From Delftia acidovorans (GTDB taxonomy: Bacteria > Pseudomonadota > Gammaproteobacteria > Burkholderiales > Burkholderiaceae_C), in the NCBI GenBank assembly GCA_031286585.1, contig JAITUC010000024.1:434001-498000 (forward strand): a stretch of 64,000 nucleotides of DNA. Direction: 5' to 3'. The notes under the pieces were generated by a model that was not told where the DNA came from, ran no database searches, and saw only the letters and a program-made list of their open reading frames with translations. Shown one piece after another: positions 35,370 to 44,747 of this stretch. A program made the position numbers and the translations under genes. Position 1 is the stretch's first letter. Every line of letters begins with the position of its first letter.

Positions 35370-36302
35370 ATGACTGCCATCAAGCACTATCTGCAGTTTT
35401 CCGACTTCACGGCCGACGAGTACGCCTATGTGCTCGAACGCGCGGCCCTGATCAAGAAGAAGTTCAAGGGCTACGAAAAGCACCACACGCTCAGCGACCG
35501 CACGCTGGCCATGATCTTCGAGAAGGCCAGCACGCGCACCCGCGTGAGCTTCGAGGCGGGCATGTACCAGCTCGGCGGCTCGGTGGTCCACCTGACCACG
35601 GGCGACAGCCAACTGGGCCGCGCCGAGCCCATCGAGGACAGCGCGCGCGTCATCAGCCGCATGACCGACCTGGTGATGATCCGCACCTACGGCCAGGACA
35701 AGATCGCGCGCTTTGCCGAGTACTCGCGCGTGCCCGTCATCAACGGCCTGACCAACGAGTTCCACCCCTGCCAGATCCTGGCCGACATCTTCACCTTCAT
35801 CGAGCACCGCGGCTCGATCCAGGGCAAGACCGTCGCCTGGGTCGGCGACGGCAACAACATGGCCAATACCTGGCTGCAGGCGGCCGACCTGCTGGGCTTC
35901 ACCGTCCACGTCAGCACGCCGGGCGGCTACGAGGTGGACGAGAAGCTGGCCTTTGGCGGCAAGACCCCGCGCGAGGGCTGCTACAAGGTCTTCAAGGACC
36001 CGCTGGACGCCTGCAAGGACGCCGACCTGGTGACCACCGACGTGTGGACCAGCATGGGCTACGAGGCCGAGAACGAAGCCCGCAAGAAGGCCTTTGCCGA
36101 CTGGTGCGTGGACGCCGAAATGATGGCCGCCGCACGGGACGATGCCCTGTTCATGCACTGCCTGCCCGCCCACCGCGGCGAGGAAGTGGAGGCCGAGGTC
36201 ATCGACGGGCCCCAATCCGTGGTCTGGGATGAGGCGGAGAACAGAATGCACGTGCAAAAGGCACTCATGGAGTACCTGCTGCTGGGCCGCCAGCCGAACT
36301 GA
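35370..36302 (+). CDS. argF: Ornithine carbamoyltransferase
   Basis: A 310-residue OTCase, carbamoyl phosphate plus ornithine to citrulline. The carbamoyl-phosphate motif STRTRVSFEAGMYQLGG, the segment HPCQILADIFT, VAWVGDGNNMANTWLQAA and the ornithine-binding MHCLPAHRGEEV are intact. It forms an operon with argD and is followed by a very strong terminator. Confidence 0.95.
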   Translation: MTAIKHYLQFSDFTADEYAYVLERAALIKKKFKGYEKHHTLSDRTLAMIFEKASTRTRVSFEAGMYQLGGSVVHLTTGDSQLGRAEPIEDSARVISRMTDLVMIRTYGQDKIARFAEYSRVPVINGLTNEFHPCQILADIFTFIEHRGSIQGKTVAWVGDGNNMANTWLQAADLLGFTVHVSTPGGYEVDEKLAFGGKTPREGCYKVFKDPLDACKDADLVTTDVWTSMGYEAENEARKKAFADWCVDAEMMAAARDDALFMHCLPAHRGEEVEAEVIDGPQSVVWDEAENRMHVQKALMEYLLLGRQPN

Positions 36303-36317
36303 TAACGCAGTCCGCTC

Positions 36318-36363
36318 AAAAAAGAATGCCTGCAGGCTTTGCGCCTGCAGGCATTCTTTTTTT
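36318..36363 (+). terminator. Strong terminator of argD-argF
   Basis: Perfect arms of at least 14 bases (36324-36337 and 36343-36356) around a short loop, with an A-run before and seven T after. It can also serve the convergent feo operon on the minus strand, whose last gene stops at 36389. Confidence 0.93.
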
Positions 36364-36388
36364 CCTGGCGGAAGTTCGGGCCGCGGCC

Positions 36389-36583
36389 TTACGGTCCCCG
36401 CTTGTCCGGTGCGCAACTGTCCCCGCCGCAGGCACTGCAGCCGCCACAGCCGCCCGCATCCCTGGGCGCCAGTGCCGGGTGCATCTGCCCGGCCTTCTGG
36501 CGCCAGCGCGCGGGCAGATAGCGCCAGACCAGAGACACGCCGGCCAGGGCCACGATCAGACCCACGATGATGTTTTGCCACAT
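36389..36583 (-). CDS. FeoB-associated Cys-rich membrane protein
   Basis: A 64-residue protein: one membrane helix (NIIVGLIVALAGVSLVW, residues 4-20), a basic stretch (RYLPARWRQK) and a C-terminal GGCGGCSACGGDSC cluster with four cysteines. AGGAG lies before the ATG, 14 bases after the feoB stop. Such short Cys-rich helix proteins are usual third members of feo operons and may replace FeoC; the cysteines could bind iron or an Fe-S cluster (inference). Confidence 0.82.
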   Translation of the reverse strand: MWQNIIVGLIVALAGVSLVWRYLPARWRQKAGQMHPALAPRDAGGCGGCSACGGDSCAPDKRGP

Positions 36584-36597
36584 GATCCGTGCTCCTT

Positions 36598-38547
36598 TCA
36601 GCCCGCGCCCAATGCGATGGCCACGCGGTAGGTGATGAAGCTGGCCAGGTAGGCCAGCGCGAACAGATAGCCGGTCATCAGCAGCGGATAGCGCCAGCCG
36701 TTGGTCTCGCGCCGCACGGCGGCCAGCGTGGAGATGCACTGGGGCGCGAACACGAACCAGGCCAGCAGCGACAGCGCCGTGGCCAGGGACCAGGTATGGG
36801 CGATCAGCGGGCCCAGTTGCTCGGCCATGGCCTCTTCGCTGGCGGCAGACAGTGCATAGACCGTGCCCATGGCGCTGACGGCCACCTCTCGCGCGGCCAT
36901 GCCCGGAACCAGGGCGATGGCGATCTGCCAGTTGAAGCCAATGGGCGCCAGCACCACTTCCAGCCAGCTGCCGATACGGCCTGCGAAGCTGTAGCGGATG
37001 GCCGCCTCGGTCACGCCATCGGGCGGCGCCGGGTAGCTGGCCAGGAACCACAGCACGATGCTGACGGTCAGGATGATGCCGCCGACGCGGCGCAGGAAGA
37101 TCATGGCGCGCTCGTACAGGCCCAGGGCCAGGCTGCGCGGGCTGGGCCAGCGGTAGGAGGGCAGCTCCATCAGCAGCGGCGTGGGGCCGGCGCTGCGGCC
37201 TGCCAGCCTGGCCACGCCGGCCACGGCCATGGCGCTGACGATGCCGGCCACGTACAGCGCGAACAGCACCAGGCCCTGCAGGTTGAAGATGCCGCCCACG
37301 GTGCGCTCGGGGATGAAGGCACTGATCAGCAGCGCATACACGGGCAGGCGCGCCGAGCAGGTCATCAGCGGCGCGATCATGATGGTCACCAGCCGGTCGC
37401 GCCAGCTGGTGATGGAGCGCGTGGCCATGATGCCGGGCACGGCGCAGGCGAAGCTGGACAGCAGCGGGATGAAGGAGCGGCCCGACAGGCCGACCTTGCC
37501 CATGATGCGGTCCAGCATGAAGGCGGCACGCGGCAGGTAGCCCGAGTCCTCCAGCGCAAGGATGAAGAGGAACAGGATCAGGATCTGCGGCAGGAAGACC
37601 AGGACGGAGCCCGTGCCCGCGACCACGCCATCGGCCAGCAGGCTGCGCAGCGCGCCTTCGGGCATGTGCGCGTTGACCATGGCCGAGACGGCCGAGACGC
37701 CGCCCTCGATGCCGTCCATCAGCGGCTGCGCCCAGCTGAACACGGCCTGGAACATCAGGAACAGCGTGGCCGCCAGCAGCAGCATGCCCCACAGCGGGTG
37801 CAGCACCACGGCGTCGATGCGGTCATCGCGCCGTGTGTCCACCACGGGTTCCTTGACGCAGTCGGCCATGATGCGGGCCACCTGCTGGTGCAGGGCCATC
37901 ACCTGCTCGCGCGCATCGCCCTGCCGGCCGGAGGCGTCCTGCGGCGGCGCGGCCAGGGCACGGGCCTCGGGGCCGTCCAGCCACTGCAGCAGTTCGCGCG
38001 CGCCGTCCTGGCGCACGCCCACGGTGGACAGCACGGGCATGCCCAGGGCGCGTGACAGCGCCTCGCGGTCGATGTCGATGCCCTGGCGCCTGGCCATGTC
38101 GCTCATGTTGAGCACCAGCACCATGGGCAGGCCCAGGCGCCGGGCTTCCAGCACCAGGCGCAGGTTCAGGCGCAGGTGGGTGGCGTCGGTGACGCAGACC
38201 AGCAGTTCGGGCGGCGCCTCGCGCGCGTGGCGGCCCGAGACAATGTCGCGCGTGATGCGCTCGTCCTCGCTGTGGGCGTGCAGGCTGTAGGTGCCCGGCA
38301 GGTCCAGCACGCGCACGCGCCGGCCGCTGGCCGTGCTCAGCCAGCCTTCCTTGCGCTCCACGGTCACGCCCGCGTAGTTGGCCACCTTCTGGCGTGCGCC
38401 GGTCAGCAGGTTGAACAAGGCCGTCTTGCCGCAGTTGGGGTTGCCCAGCAAGGCCAGGCGCAATGCGGAATCACCACCGCCGCCGCCAACACCACCCTGT
38501 GCGGGCTGCAGCGGCTGTATGAGCTTGGGGGAGGATGGCGTGCTCAT
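36598..38547 (-). CDS. feoB: Ferrous iron transporter FeoB
   Basis: A 649-residue FeoB, inner-membrane ferrous iron uptake. The N-terminal G domain has G1 GNPNCGKT (about 36-43), G3 DLPG and G4 NMSD; the membrane part has the Gate motifs, including LLSSFACAVPGIMATRSI and AREVAVSAMGTVYALS. It is shorter than E. coli FeoB (773 residues), a usual size in Burkholderiales. Its ATG overlaps the feoA stop by ATGA, so they are coupled. Confidence 0.93.
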   Translation of the reverse strand: MSTPSSPKLIQPLQPAQGGVGGGGGDSALRLALLGNPNCGKTALFNLLTGARQKVANYAGVTVERKEGWLSTASGRRVRVLDLPGTYSLHAHSEDERITRDIVSGRHAREAPPELLVCVTDATHLRLNLRLVLEARRLGLPMVLVLNMSDMARRQGIDIDREALSRALGMPVLSTVGVRQDGARELLQWLDGPEARALAAPPQDASGRQGDAREQVMALHQQVARIMADCVKEPVVDTRRDDRIDAVVLHPLWGMLLLAATLFLMFQAVFSWAQPLMDGIEGGVSAVSAMVNAHMPEGALRSLLADGVVAGTGSVLVFLPQILILFLFILALEDSGYLPRAAFMLDRIMGKVGLSGRSFIPLLSSFACAVPGIMATRSITSWRDRLVTIMIAPLMTCSARLPVYALLISAFIPERTVGGIFNLQGLVLFALYVAGIVSAMAVAGVARLAGRSAGPTPLLMELPSYRWPSPRSLALGLYERAMIFLRRVGGIILTVSIVLWFLASYPAPPDGVTEAAIRYSFAGRIGSWLEVVLAPIGFNWQIAIALVPGMAAREVAVSAMGTVYALSAASEEAMAEQLGPLIAHTWSLATALSLLAWFVFAPQCISTLAAVRRETNGWRYPLLMTGYLFALAYLASFITYRVAIALGAG

Positions 38548-38885
38548 GCCTTCACCTCCGGCGCCACGCGCACCAGGGCCGCCTCATGGCGGCGCAGTGC
38601 GAACGTGGCCTGGCCCACGCGCACGGCCAGCGGGTCGTCGCCCGGAAAGCCTGCGGCCAGGATGCGAACGGGCTCGCCCGGCAGGAAACCGATTTCCATG
38701 AGCCGCAGCAGCAGTTCCTGCTCGGCCGTGTCGCGCGCCGCATGGAGCTCGACCACGCGCGCCGCAACCTGGCGCGGCAGCGCATCCAGGGTGATGGCCG
38801 CAGCGGTGACCGGGCTGGGGGAATGGGAAGGCGCGGACAGCGCGGACGGAGCCGTGGCGTCCGTCCCGGGGTTCATCGAATGCAT
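38544..38885 (-). CDS. feoA: FeoA family SH3-like protein
   Basis: A 113-residue protein whose C-terminal 80 residues are a FeoA SH3-like domain (LLRLMEIGFLPGEPVRILAAGFPGDDPLAVRVGQATFALRR split by loops). FeoA assists FeoB. The first 35 residues are Ala/Ser/Pro-rich and probably disordered. I chose the ATG at 38885; an ATG at 38876 or TTG at 38900 are alternatives. Fur-like box at 38902-38916 lies directly upstream, so iron repression is expected. Confidence 0.87.
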   Translation of the reverse strand: MHSMNPGTDATAPSALSAPSHSPSPVTAAAITLDALPRQVAARVVELHAARDTAEQELLLRLMEIGFLPGEPVRILAAGFPGDDPLAVRVGQATFALRRHEAALVRVAPEVKA

Positions 38886-38901
38886 GGCGTGTTGTATCAA
38901 C

Positions 38902-38916
38902 TGATTTTTATTCGCA
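38902..38916 (-). promoter_or_regulatory. Fur-like box upstream of feoA
   Basis: On the minus strand TGCGAATAAAAATCA matches the 7-1-7 Fur form (TGATAAT-N-ATTATCA) in 10 of 14 arm positions by eye. It is the only AT-rich stretch here and lies 16 bases ahead of the feoA start. Confidence 0.6.
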
Positions 38917-39078
38917 TTTTGATTTTGATCGAATCCCCGTGGGAAGCCCGCGCATGGTATCGGAGTAAGGGGCAGGGTCTTGCCAAATGGCCCTCATGGT
39001 TTCTGGCGGGCTGCGGGCGCCCTGCACGCGTGCGCGCGACAATCGCGCTCCCACGACCCGCATCTCCTTGTCCACGCC

Positions 39079-39399
39079 ATGACCCATCCCTGCCTGAGCT
39101 GCGGCGCCTGCTGCGCGTCGTTCCGCGTGGACTTTTCCGTGCATGAGTCGCAGGAGCATGGCGGCCGCGTGCCGGCCGGGCTGGTCGAGGAAGTCACCGA
39201 CCACACCTGCCGGATGCGCGGCACGGACTGGTCGCGCCCGCGCTGCGCGGCGCTGGTGGGCAAGGTGGGCGAGAAGGCCCATTGCGGCATCTACGAGTGG
39301 CGGCCCTCGCCCTGCCGCGAATTCGCGGCCGGCAGCGATGCCTGCAACCGCGTGCGCGTGCGCCATGGCATGCAGGCGCTGGACAGCGGCCTGCTCTAG
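39079..39399 (+). CDS. YkgJ-family cysteine cluster protein
   Basis: A 106-residue protein starting MTHPCLSCGACCASFRVDF, the CxxCxxCC cluster of the YkgJ/UPF0153 family, with further cysteines in HTCRM, RPRCAAL, HCGIYEWRPSPCREF. Such proteins probably bind zinc or an Fe-S cluster and are of unknown function; the C-x-IY-x-RP-x-x-CR segment is family-typical. It stands alone, divergent from the feo operon. Confidence 0.85.
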   Translation: MTHPCLSCGACCASFRVDFSVHESQEHGGRVPAGLVEEVTDHTCRMRGTDWSRPRCAALVGKVGEKAHCGIYEWRPSPCREFAAGSDACNRVRVRHGMQALDSGLL

Positions 39400-39413
39400 C
39401 CTGCAGCCAGCCA

Positions 39414-39884
39414 CTACTCCACGGGCAGCCCCGCCAACTGCCCCTTGAACTCCTGCAGCGAGAAATGCGTGTGCACCTGGCGCACGCCGGGCAGCCGATG
39501 CAGGCGGGTGAGCAGCAGGTCCGAATAGGCATCGAGATCGCGCGCCACGACGACCAGCAGGAAATCCTCCGGCCCCGAGATGCCGTGGAACATCACGACC
39601 TCGGGGATGGCGCAGACCGCCTCCTGGAAGTGGCGCGAGGACTCCTCGTTCTGATGGTCTATGCCCACCATCACGAAGGCCAGCACCCCGAAGCCGATGG
39701 CGCGCCGGCTCAGAGCCGCGTGGTAGCCGGTGATCACACCCTCGTCCTCCAGCCGCTTGATGCGCCGCCATGACGGCGATTGCGACAAGTGCACGCGCTG
39801 CGCCAGCTCGCCCGAGGTCAGGCGTGCGTTGTCCTGCAGCGCCCGGATCAGCAAGCGGTCCGTTTTGTCGATCTCGATTGGCAT
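39414..39884 (-). CDS. Lrp/AsnC-family regulator, KynR-like by context
   Basis: A 156-residue Lrp/AsnC protein: helix-turn-helix at residues 6-55 (LTSGELAQRVHLSQSPSWRRIKRLEDEGVI in part) and RAM ligand domain to the end (VMFHGISGPEDFLLVVVA). It is divergent from the permease-aminotransferase-kynA1-ridA genes by 136 bases. In Pseudomonas and Cupriavidus an AsnC-type KynR, next to kyn genes, responds to kynurenine, so a similar role is likely (inference). Confidence 0.87.
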   Translation of the reverse strand: MPIEIDKTDRLLIRALQDNARLTSGELAQRVHLSQSPSWRRIKRLEDEGVITGYHAALSRRAIGFGVLAFVMVGIDHQNEESSRHFQEAVCAIPEVVMFHGISGPEDFLLVVVARDLDAYSDLLLTRLHRLPGVRQVHTHFSLQEFKGQLAGLPVE

Positions 39885-39918
39885 AAACCACCTATGAATT
39901 CATGTTTCACAGAATAAC

Positions 39919-39948
39919 TTATCCAAAATCAAGCGCATTTAGGGATAA
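39919..39948. promoter_or_regulatory. Inverted repeat, Lrp-type operator candidate
   Basis: TTATCC (39919-39924) and GGATAA (39943-39948) are inverted and 18 bases apart in an AT-rich stretch between the regulator and the permease. Lrp/AsnC proteins bind such spaced dyads; binding here is inference. Confidence 0.4.
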
Positions 39949-40020
39949 CTACTAAACGGCCTGGGGACACGGTAAATAGCATCCGCCTGCGAAGCACCTA
40001 CAACGACGGAGACACACCCC

Positions 40021-41442
40021 ATGCCAGCCTTCGAAGACATCGTCCAGCGCGAAGCCGGACTCCAACAGCAGCTGTCCGCCGGACAGATGACCATGATCGC
40101 CATCGGCGGTGCCGTCGGCACCGGACTGTTCCTGGGCAGCGGCTTTGCCATCGGCTTTGCCGGGCCCAGCGTGCTGATCAGCTATGCCATCGGCGCAGTG
40201 ATCTCGCTGCTGCTCATGGGCTGCCTGGCCGAGATGACGGTGGCCCACCCGACCTCGGGCTCGTTCGGCGCCTATGCCGAGCACTACATCGCGCCCTGGG
40301 CCGGCTTCGTGGTGCGCTATGCCTACTGGGCCTGCGTGGTGCTGGCCGTGGGCACCGAAGTGACGGCCGTGGGCCTGTACATGGGCTACTGGTTCCCCGA
40401 GGTGCCGCGCTGGGCCTGGGTGGTGATCTTCTCGGCCGCGCTGATCGGCGTGAACATGATGAGCGTCAAGGCCTTCGGCGCCGTGGAGTACAGCTTCTCC
40501 ATGGTCAAGATCATCGCCATCGTGGCCTTCATCGTGGTCGGCGCATGGGTGGTGTTCGGCAACCGCCCCGCAGGCGTGGGCTTTGCCAACTATGTCAACA
40601 ACGGCGGCTTCTTCCCCAACGGCCTGTGGGGCACCTGGGTGGGCGTGATCATCGCCATCTTCAGCTACCTGAGCATCGAGATGATCGCCGTGGCGGCTGG
40701 CGAGGCCAAGGACCCGCAGCGCGCCGTCACCAGCGCCTTCCGCTCCACCATGGTGCGCCTGGTGGTGTTCTACCTGGCCACGATCGCGCTGATGCTGGCC
40801 ATCGTGCCGTGGTCGGCCGCCGGCAAGGACGGCAGCCCCTTCGTCAAGGTGATGGAGATCATCGGCCTGCCCGGCGCGGCCAGCGTGGTCAATTTCGTGG
40901 TGCTGGTGGCCGCCCTGTCGGCCATGAACAGCCAGCTGTACATCACCACGCGCATGATGTTCAGCCTCTCGCGCGCAGGCCATGCGCCCGCCGTGCTGGG
41001 CCGCGTGAACTCGCGCGGCGTGCCCCTGCCGGCGCTGCTGCTGTCCTGCCTGGGCATTGCCGTGGCCACGCTGTTCAACATCGTCAACCCCGAGCAGTCC
41101 TTCATGCTGATGATGGCCGTGGCCATGTTCGGCGCCATGTTCACATGGCTCATGATTTTCGTGACCCACCTGTTCTTCCGCATCCACTGGGTGCGCCAGG
41201 GCAACAAGCCGCTGGCCTTTCGCATGCGGGGCTTTCCGGTGCTGACGCTGCTGGGCGCGGCACTGATGCTCGCCGCCCTGGTGTCCACGCTGTTCATCGA
41301 CGTGTTCCGCCTGACCGTGCTCACCGGCCTGCCCTTCCTGCTGCTGCTGGGCGCCATCTACGCCATCTGGTACCGCAAACCGGCCGGCCAGGCCGCAACC
41401 GCCCCCCAAGCCAATCCCCCGACCCAGGCCCAGGCCCGGTGA
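40021..41442 (+). CDS. Amino acid permease (APC family), copy 1 of the kyn locus
   Basis: A 473-residue APC-superfamily amino acid transporter with twelve helices. It begins with the family signature QMTMIAIGGAVGTGLFLGSGFAI and has EMTVAHPTSGSFGAYAEHYI. By hand alignment it is closely similar along its length to the permease at 45675-47072. Gene order (aminotransferase, tryptophan dioxygenase) suggests uptake of an aromatic amino acid, probably tryptophan or kynurenine. CGGAG lies ahead of the ATG. Confidence 0.87.
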   Translation: MPAFEDIVQREAGLQQQLSAGQMTMIAIGGAVGTGLFLGSGFAIGFAGPSVLISYAIGAVISLLLMGCLAEMTVAHPTSGSFGAYAEHYIAPWAGFVVRYAYWACVVLAVGTEVTAVGLYMGYWFPEVPRWAWVVIFSAALIGVNMMSVKAFGAVEYSFSMVKIIAIVAFIVVGAWVVFGNRPAGVGFANYVNNGGFFPNGLWGTWVGVIIAIFSYLSIEMIAVAAGEAKDPQRAVTSAFRSTMVRLVVFYLATIALMLAIVPWSAAGKDGSPFVKVMEIIGLPGAASVVNFVVLVAALSAMNSQLYITTRMMFSLSRAGHAPAVLGRVNSRGVPLPALLLSCLGIAVATLFNIVNPEQSFMLMMAVAMFGAMFTWLMIFVTHLFFRIHWVRQGNKPLAFRMRGFPVLTLLGAALMLAALVSTLFIDVFRLTVLTGLPFLLLLGAIYAIWYRKPAGQAATAPQANPPTQAQAR

Positions 41443-41477
41443 CATCCGGCTTCCCTTTTTCTCCTTCCCTTAGAAAC

Positions 41478-42722
41478 ATGACGACTCTTGCCCCCCTCGA
41501 TACCGCCCGCGCCTCGATGTTCAGCCACGTTCCGCCCTACCCCGGAGATCCCATCCTGTCGCTGATGGAAGCCTTTCAGCAGGACCCGCGCGCCGACAAG
41601 GTCAGCCTGAGCATCGGCCTGTATTTCGACGAGGCCGGCCGCCTGCCCGTGCTGGACTCCGTGCGCCAGGCTGGCGAGGCCCTGGCCCGCGAGCAAAGCC
41701 CCAGCGGCTACCTGCCCATCGAAGGCATAGCCCCCTACCGCCAGCTGGTGCAGAACCTGGTGTTCGGCGCGCAGCACGAGGCCGTGCGCGCGCAACGCAT
41801 CGCCACCGTGCAGACCCTGGGCGGCTCGGGCGCGCTCAAGCTGGGCGCGGACTTCATCAAGCACTATTTCCCCGATGCCGAGGTCTGGCTCAGCGACCCC
41901 ACCTGGGACAACCATCTGGCCATCTTCCAGGGCGCGGGCCTGCGCACCCACAGCTACCCCTACTACGACGCGGCCACGGGCAGCCTGCGCTTCGACGCCA
42001 TGCTGCAGACAATGCGCGGCCTGCCCACGGGCAGCGTGGTGCTGCTGCATGCCAGCTGCCACAACCCCACGGGCGTGGACCTGTCGCGGGAGCAATGGCA
42101 GCAACTGATCCCGGTGATCGTGGAGCGCGGCCTGATCCCCTTCGTGGACATGGCCTACCAGGGCTTTGGCGATGGGCTCGATGAAGACGCGTGGTCCGTG
42201 CGCGCGCTGGCCGATGCGGGCGCCCAGGCCTTCGTGGCCAATTCGTTTTCCAAGAACTTCTCGCTGTATGGCGAACGCGTGGGCGGCCTCAGCGTGGTCT
42301 GCAACGACGCGGCCACGGCCGGCAATGTGCTGGGCCAGCTCAAGGCCACGGTGCGCAGCAACTATTCCTCGCCCCCCACCCGTGGAGCTCGCCTGGTGCA
42401 GCAGGTGCTGGCGTCGCCCGAGCTGAGCGCCCAATGGGCGCAGGAGCTGGCGCAGATGCGCGGGCGCATCAAGGACATGCGCGCCCAGCTCCACGGCGCG
42501 CTGCATGAACGCTTTGGCGAGCGGCGCGACTTCGGCTTCCTGCTGACCCAGCGCGGCATGTTCAGCTACACAGGCATCAGCGAGCCCCAGGTCCACCGCC
42601 TGCGCGACGGGCACGGCGTGTACCTGATCCGCTCGGGCCGCATGTGCATGTCGGGCCTGTCCGGCGCCAACGTGCAGTACGTGGCCGACGCCATTGCCAC
42701 GGTGCTGGAGTCGCCGCAATGA
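41478..42722 (+). CDS. Aromatic/aspartate-type aminotransferase
   Basis: A 414-residue class I PLP aminotransferase of the TyrB/AspC group. Motifs: [20 protein letters not shown] near the start, [26 protein letters not shown], and the PLP lysine in [15 protein letters not shown]; the C-terminal arginine that binds the substrate carboxylate lies in [13 protein letters not shown]. It would transaminate aromatic amino acids, perhaps tryptophan or kynurenine (the latter giving kynurenate). Its stop overlaps the kynA1 start (ATGA), showing translational coupling. Confidence 0.86.
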   Translation: MTTLAPLDTARASMFSHVPPYPGDPILSLMEAFQQDPRADKVSLSIGLYFDEAGRLPVLDSVRQAGEALAREQSPSGYLPIEGIAPYRQLVQNLVFGAQHEAVRAQRIATVQTLGGSGALKLGADFIKHYFPDAEVWLSDPTWDNHLAIFQGAGLRTHSYPYYDAATGSLRFDAMLQTMRGLPTGSVVLLHASCHNPTGVDLSREQWQQLIPVIVERGLIPFVDMAYQGFGDGLDEDAWSVRALADAGAQAFVANSFSKNFSLYGERVGGLSVVCNDAATAGNVLGQLKATVRSNYSSPPTRGARLVQQVLASPELSAQWAQELAQMRGRIKDMRAQLHGALHERFGERRDFGFLLTQRGMFSYTGISEPQVHRLRDGHGVYLIRSGRMCMSGLSGANVQYVADAIATVLESPQ

Positions 42723-43579
42723 GCGGCTGCCCCGTCCATGGCGGCCTGACCGAGCGCATCGTCGCCGAGGAAAGGGTGCAGCTGGATTTCAGCCAGTCCA
42801 TGAGCTATGGCGACTACCTGCAGCTGGACGCCATCCTCGGCGCCCAGCAACTGCTGTCACCCACGCATGACGAGTTGCTGTTCATCATCCAGCATCAGAC
42901 CAGCGAGCTGTGGATGAAGCTCATGCTGCACGAGCTGGGCGCGGCCACGGCCGCCGTGGCGGCCGACCGCCATGCCGATGCCTTCAAGATGCTGGCCCGC
43001 GTGAGCCGCATCATGGAGCAGCTGGTGGGCGCCTGGTCGGTGCTGGCCACCATGACGCCTACCGAGTACACGGCCATGCGGCCCTACCTGGCCAGCTCCA
43101 GCGGCTTCCAGAGCTACCAGTACCGCTGCATCGAGTTCGCGCTGGGCAACAAGAACGCCGCCATGCTCCAGCCCCATGCCCACCGCCCGGACCTGCTGGC
43201 CCGGGTGGATGCCGCATGGCGTGCACCTTCCCTGTACGACGAGGCCCTGCGCGTGCTGGCGCGCCAGGGCCTGGCCATTCCGGCCGGGCACCTGGAACGC
43301 GACTGGACCCAGCCCTACACGGCCAGCCCCGAGGTGGAGGCCGCCTGGGCCCGGGTCTACCGCGATCCGCAGTCGCACTGGGACCTGTACCAGCTTGGCG
43401 AAAAGCTGGCCGACATCGAGGACGCCTTCCGCCTGTGGCGCTTCCGCCATGTGACCACGGTGGAGCGCGTCATCGGCTTCAAGCGCGGCACGGGCGGCAC
43501 GGGCGGCGTCAGCTATCTGCGCAAGATGCTGGACGTGGTGCTCTTTCCCGAAATCTGGTCCGTGAGAACCGCGCTGTAA
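42719..43579 (+). CDS. kynA: Tryptophan 2,3-dioxygenase, copy 1
   Basis: A 286-residue heme dioxygenase opening tryptophan to N-formylkynurenine, first step of the kynurenine route. Conserved residues by comparison with the bacterial enzyme: substrate-region His (H59, [10 protein letters not shown]), Arg (R136, YQYRCIEF) and heme ligand His (H244, [12 protein letters not shown]), and the [11 protein letters not shown] loop. Coupled to the aminotransferase upstream; a RidA gene follows. About four in five residues match the second copy at 51189. Confidence 0.94.
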   Translation: MSGCPVHGGLTERIVAEERVQLDFSQSMSYGDYLQLDAILGAQQLLSPTHDELLFIIQHQTSELWMKLMLHELGAATAAVAADRHADAFKMLARVSRIMEQLVGAWSVLATMTPTEYTAMRPYLASSSGFQSYQYRCIEFALGNKNAAMLQPHAHRPDLLARVDAAWRAPSLYDEALRVLARQGLAIPAGHLERDWTQPYTASPEVEAAWARVYRDPQSHWDLYQLGEKLADIEDAFRLWRFRHVTTVERVIGFKRGTGGTGGVSYLRKMLDVVLFPEIWSVRTAL

Positions 43580-43619
43580 GGCCTTCCGCCTGACAACAAC
43601 CACCAAGAACCAAGACACC

Positions 43620-43997
43620 ATGAAGCAAATCATCGACGTGGGCCTGCCGCCGCTCAAGCAGCCCTTCTCCTGGGCCGTCAAGGCCAGCGGTCAGATGCTG
43701 TTCACGGCCCACGGCCCCGTGCGGCCCGACGGCAGCATCGACACCGGCCCCATCGAGCAGCAGGCGCGCCTGACCTTCACCAACCTGCGCAACGCGCTGC
43801 AGGCCGCAGGCGGCACGCTGGCGCATGTGACACAGGTGCTGATCTACATGACCGACGTGGCCGACATGCCGGCCATCGACGCCGTGTACCGCGAGTTCTT
43901 CGAGGCGCCCTACCCCAACCGCTCCAGCATGGGCATCTCGGCGCTGGTGGTGCCGGGGATGAAGCTGGAGATCGTGGCCTACGCCATGCTCCCCTAG
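43620..43997 (+). CDS. RidA family deaminase
   Basis: A 125-residue RidA/YjgF protein. RidA proteins hydrolyse reactive imines or enamines released by PLP enzymes. The key arginine is in PYPNRSSMGI and the glutamate in KLEIVAYA. It lies 40 bases after kynA1; placement with an aminotransferase and kynureninase genes fits removal of 2-aminoacrylate-like or imine products. A more specific role (2-aminomuconate deaminase) is possible but no other genes of that route are nearby. Confidence 0.88.
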   Translation: MKQIIDVGLPPLKQPFSWAVKASGQMLFTAHGPVRPDGSIDTGPIEQQARLTFTNLRNALQAAGGTLAHVTQVLIYMTDVADMPAIDAVYREFFEAPYPNRSSMGISALVVPGMKLEIVAYAMLP

Positions 43998-44102
43998 AGG
44001 ATGCGACGGACATGCCGGCGCCCCGCAATTGCGTTCAATACAGGGGCGGCGTGCGGGACGAGACTGCGGGCCTTGTGCAGTCCCGCGTCCGCGCGAAATC
44101 TC

Positions 44103-44723
44103 ATGTCCTCCTCGCTGCTCGCCATGGGCGTCTTCACCCTCGTCGGCGCCATCACGCCCGGTCCCGTCAATGTGCTGGCCCTGCGCCATGGCGCAGTGCG
44201 CTCGCGCCTGGCCTCTGCCTCCTATGTGCTGGGCGCCAGCGCCAGCTATGCGGCCGTGGTCTGGGTGATGGGCCAGGGCGCACAGTGGCTGCTGCAGACG
44301 CTGCCGCAGCTGTCCACGGCCGCACAGTGGCTGTGCGCCGCCTATCTGCTGTGGCTGGCCTGGCGGCTGGCCAACGCGCCTGTGGGCCAGGCCGGTGCGC
44401 AGGAGCAGGCCGGATCGCAGCGCCCGCTGCAGGCCTTGCTGCAAGCGCTGCTGCAGGGCACGGCCGTGCAGACGCTCAACCCCAAGGCCTGGCTGGTGGC
44501 GCTGGCCGGCGTGGGCCTGTTCGTGCTGCCCCACGCGAATGCCCCTTGGGCGCTGCTGCAGTTTTGCGCCATCTCGCTGCTGGCCTGCCTGGTGGGGGTC
44601 GGCAGCTGGGCGCTGCTGGGGCAGATGCTGGCCGGCTGGCTGCGTACCGAAAGCCGCCAGCGGCTGTTCCACCAGCTGCTGGCGCTGCTGCTGGTCGCCA
44701 GCGTGGCGGCCATGCTGGCATGA
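44103..44723 (+). CDS. LysE-family exporter
   Basis: A 206-residue LysE/RhtB-type amino-acid exporter with six membrane segments. The start GVFTLVGAITPGPVNVLALRHG contains the ITPGP-N pattern of the family, and TLNPKAWLVALA lies mid-protein. Start at 44103, 105 bases after ridA; a frame extended to 44001 is not protein-like. It could export an amino acid or a pathway intermediate. An AraC-type regulator follows, 24 bases on. Confidence 0.84.
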   Translation: MSSSLLAMGVFTLVGAITPGPVNVLALRHGAVRSRLASASYVLGASASYAAVVWVMGQGAQWLLQTLPQLSTAAQWLCAAYLLWLAWRLANAPVGQAGAQEQAGSQRPLQALLQALLQGTAVQTLNPKAWLVALAGVGLFVLPHANAPWALLQFCAISLLACLVGVGSWALLGQMLAGWLRTESRQRLFHQLLALLLVASVAAMLA

Positions 44724-44747
44724 TGGCTGCCAGCCATTGCGGATGCC

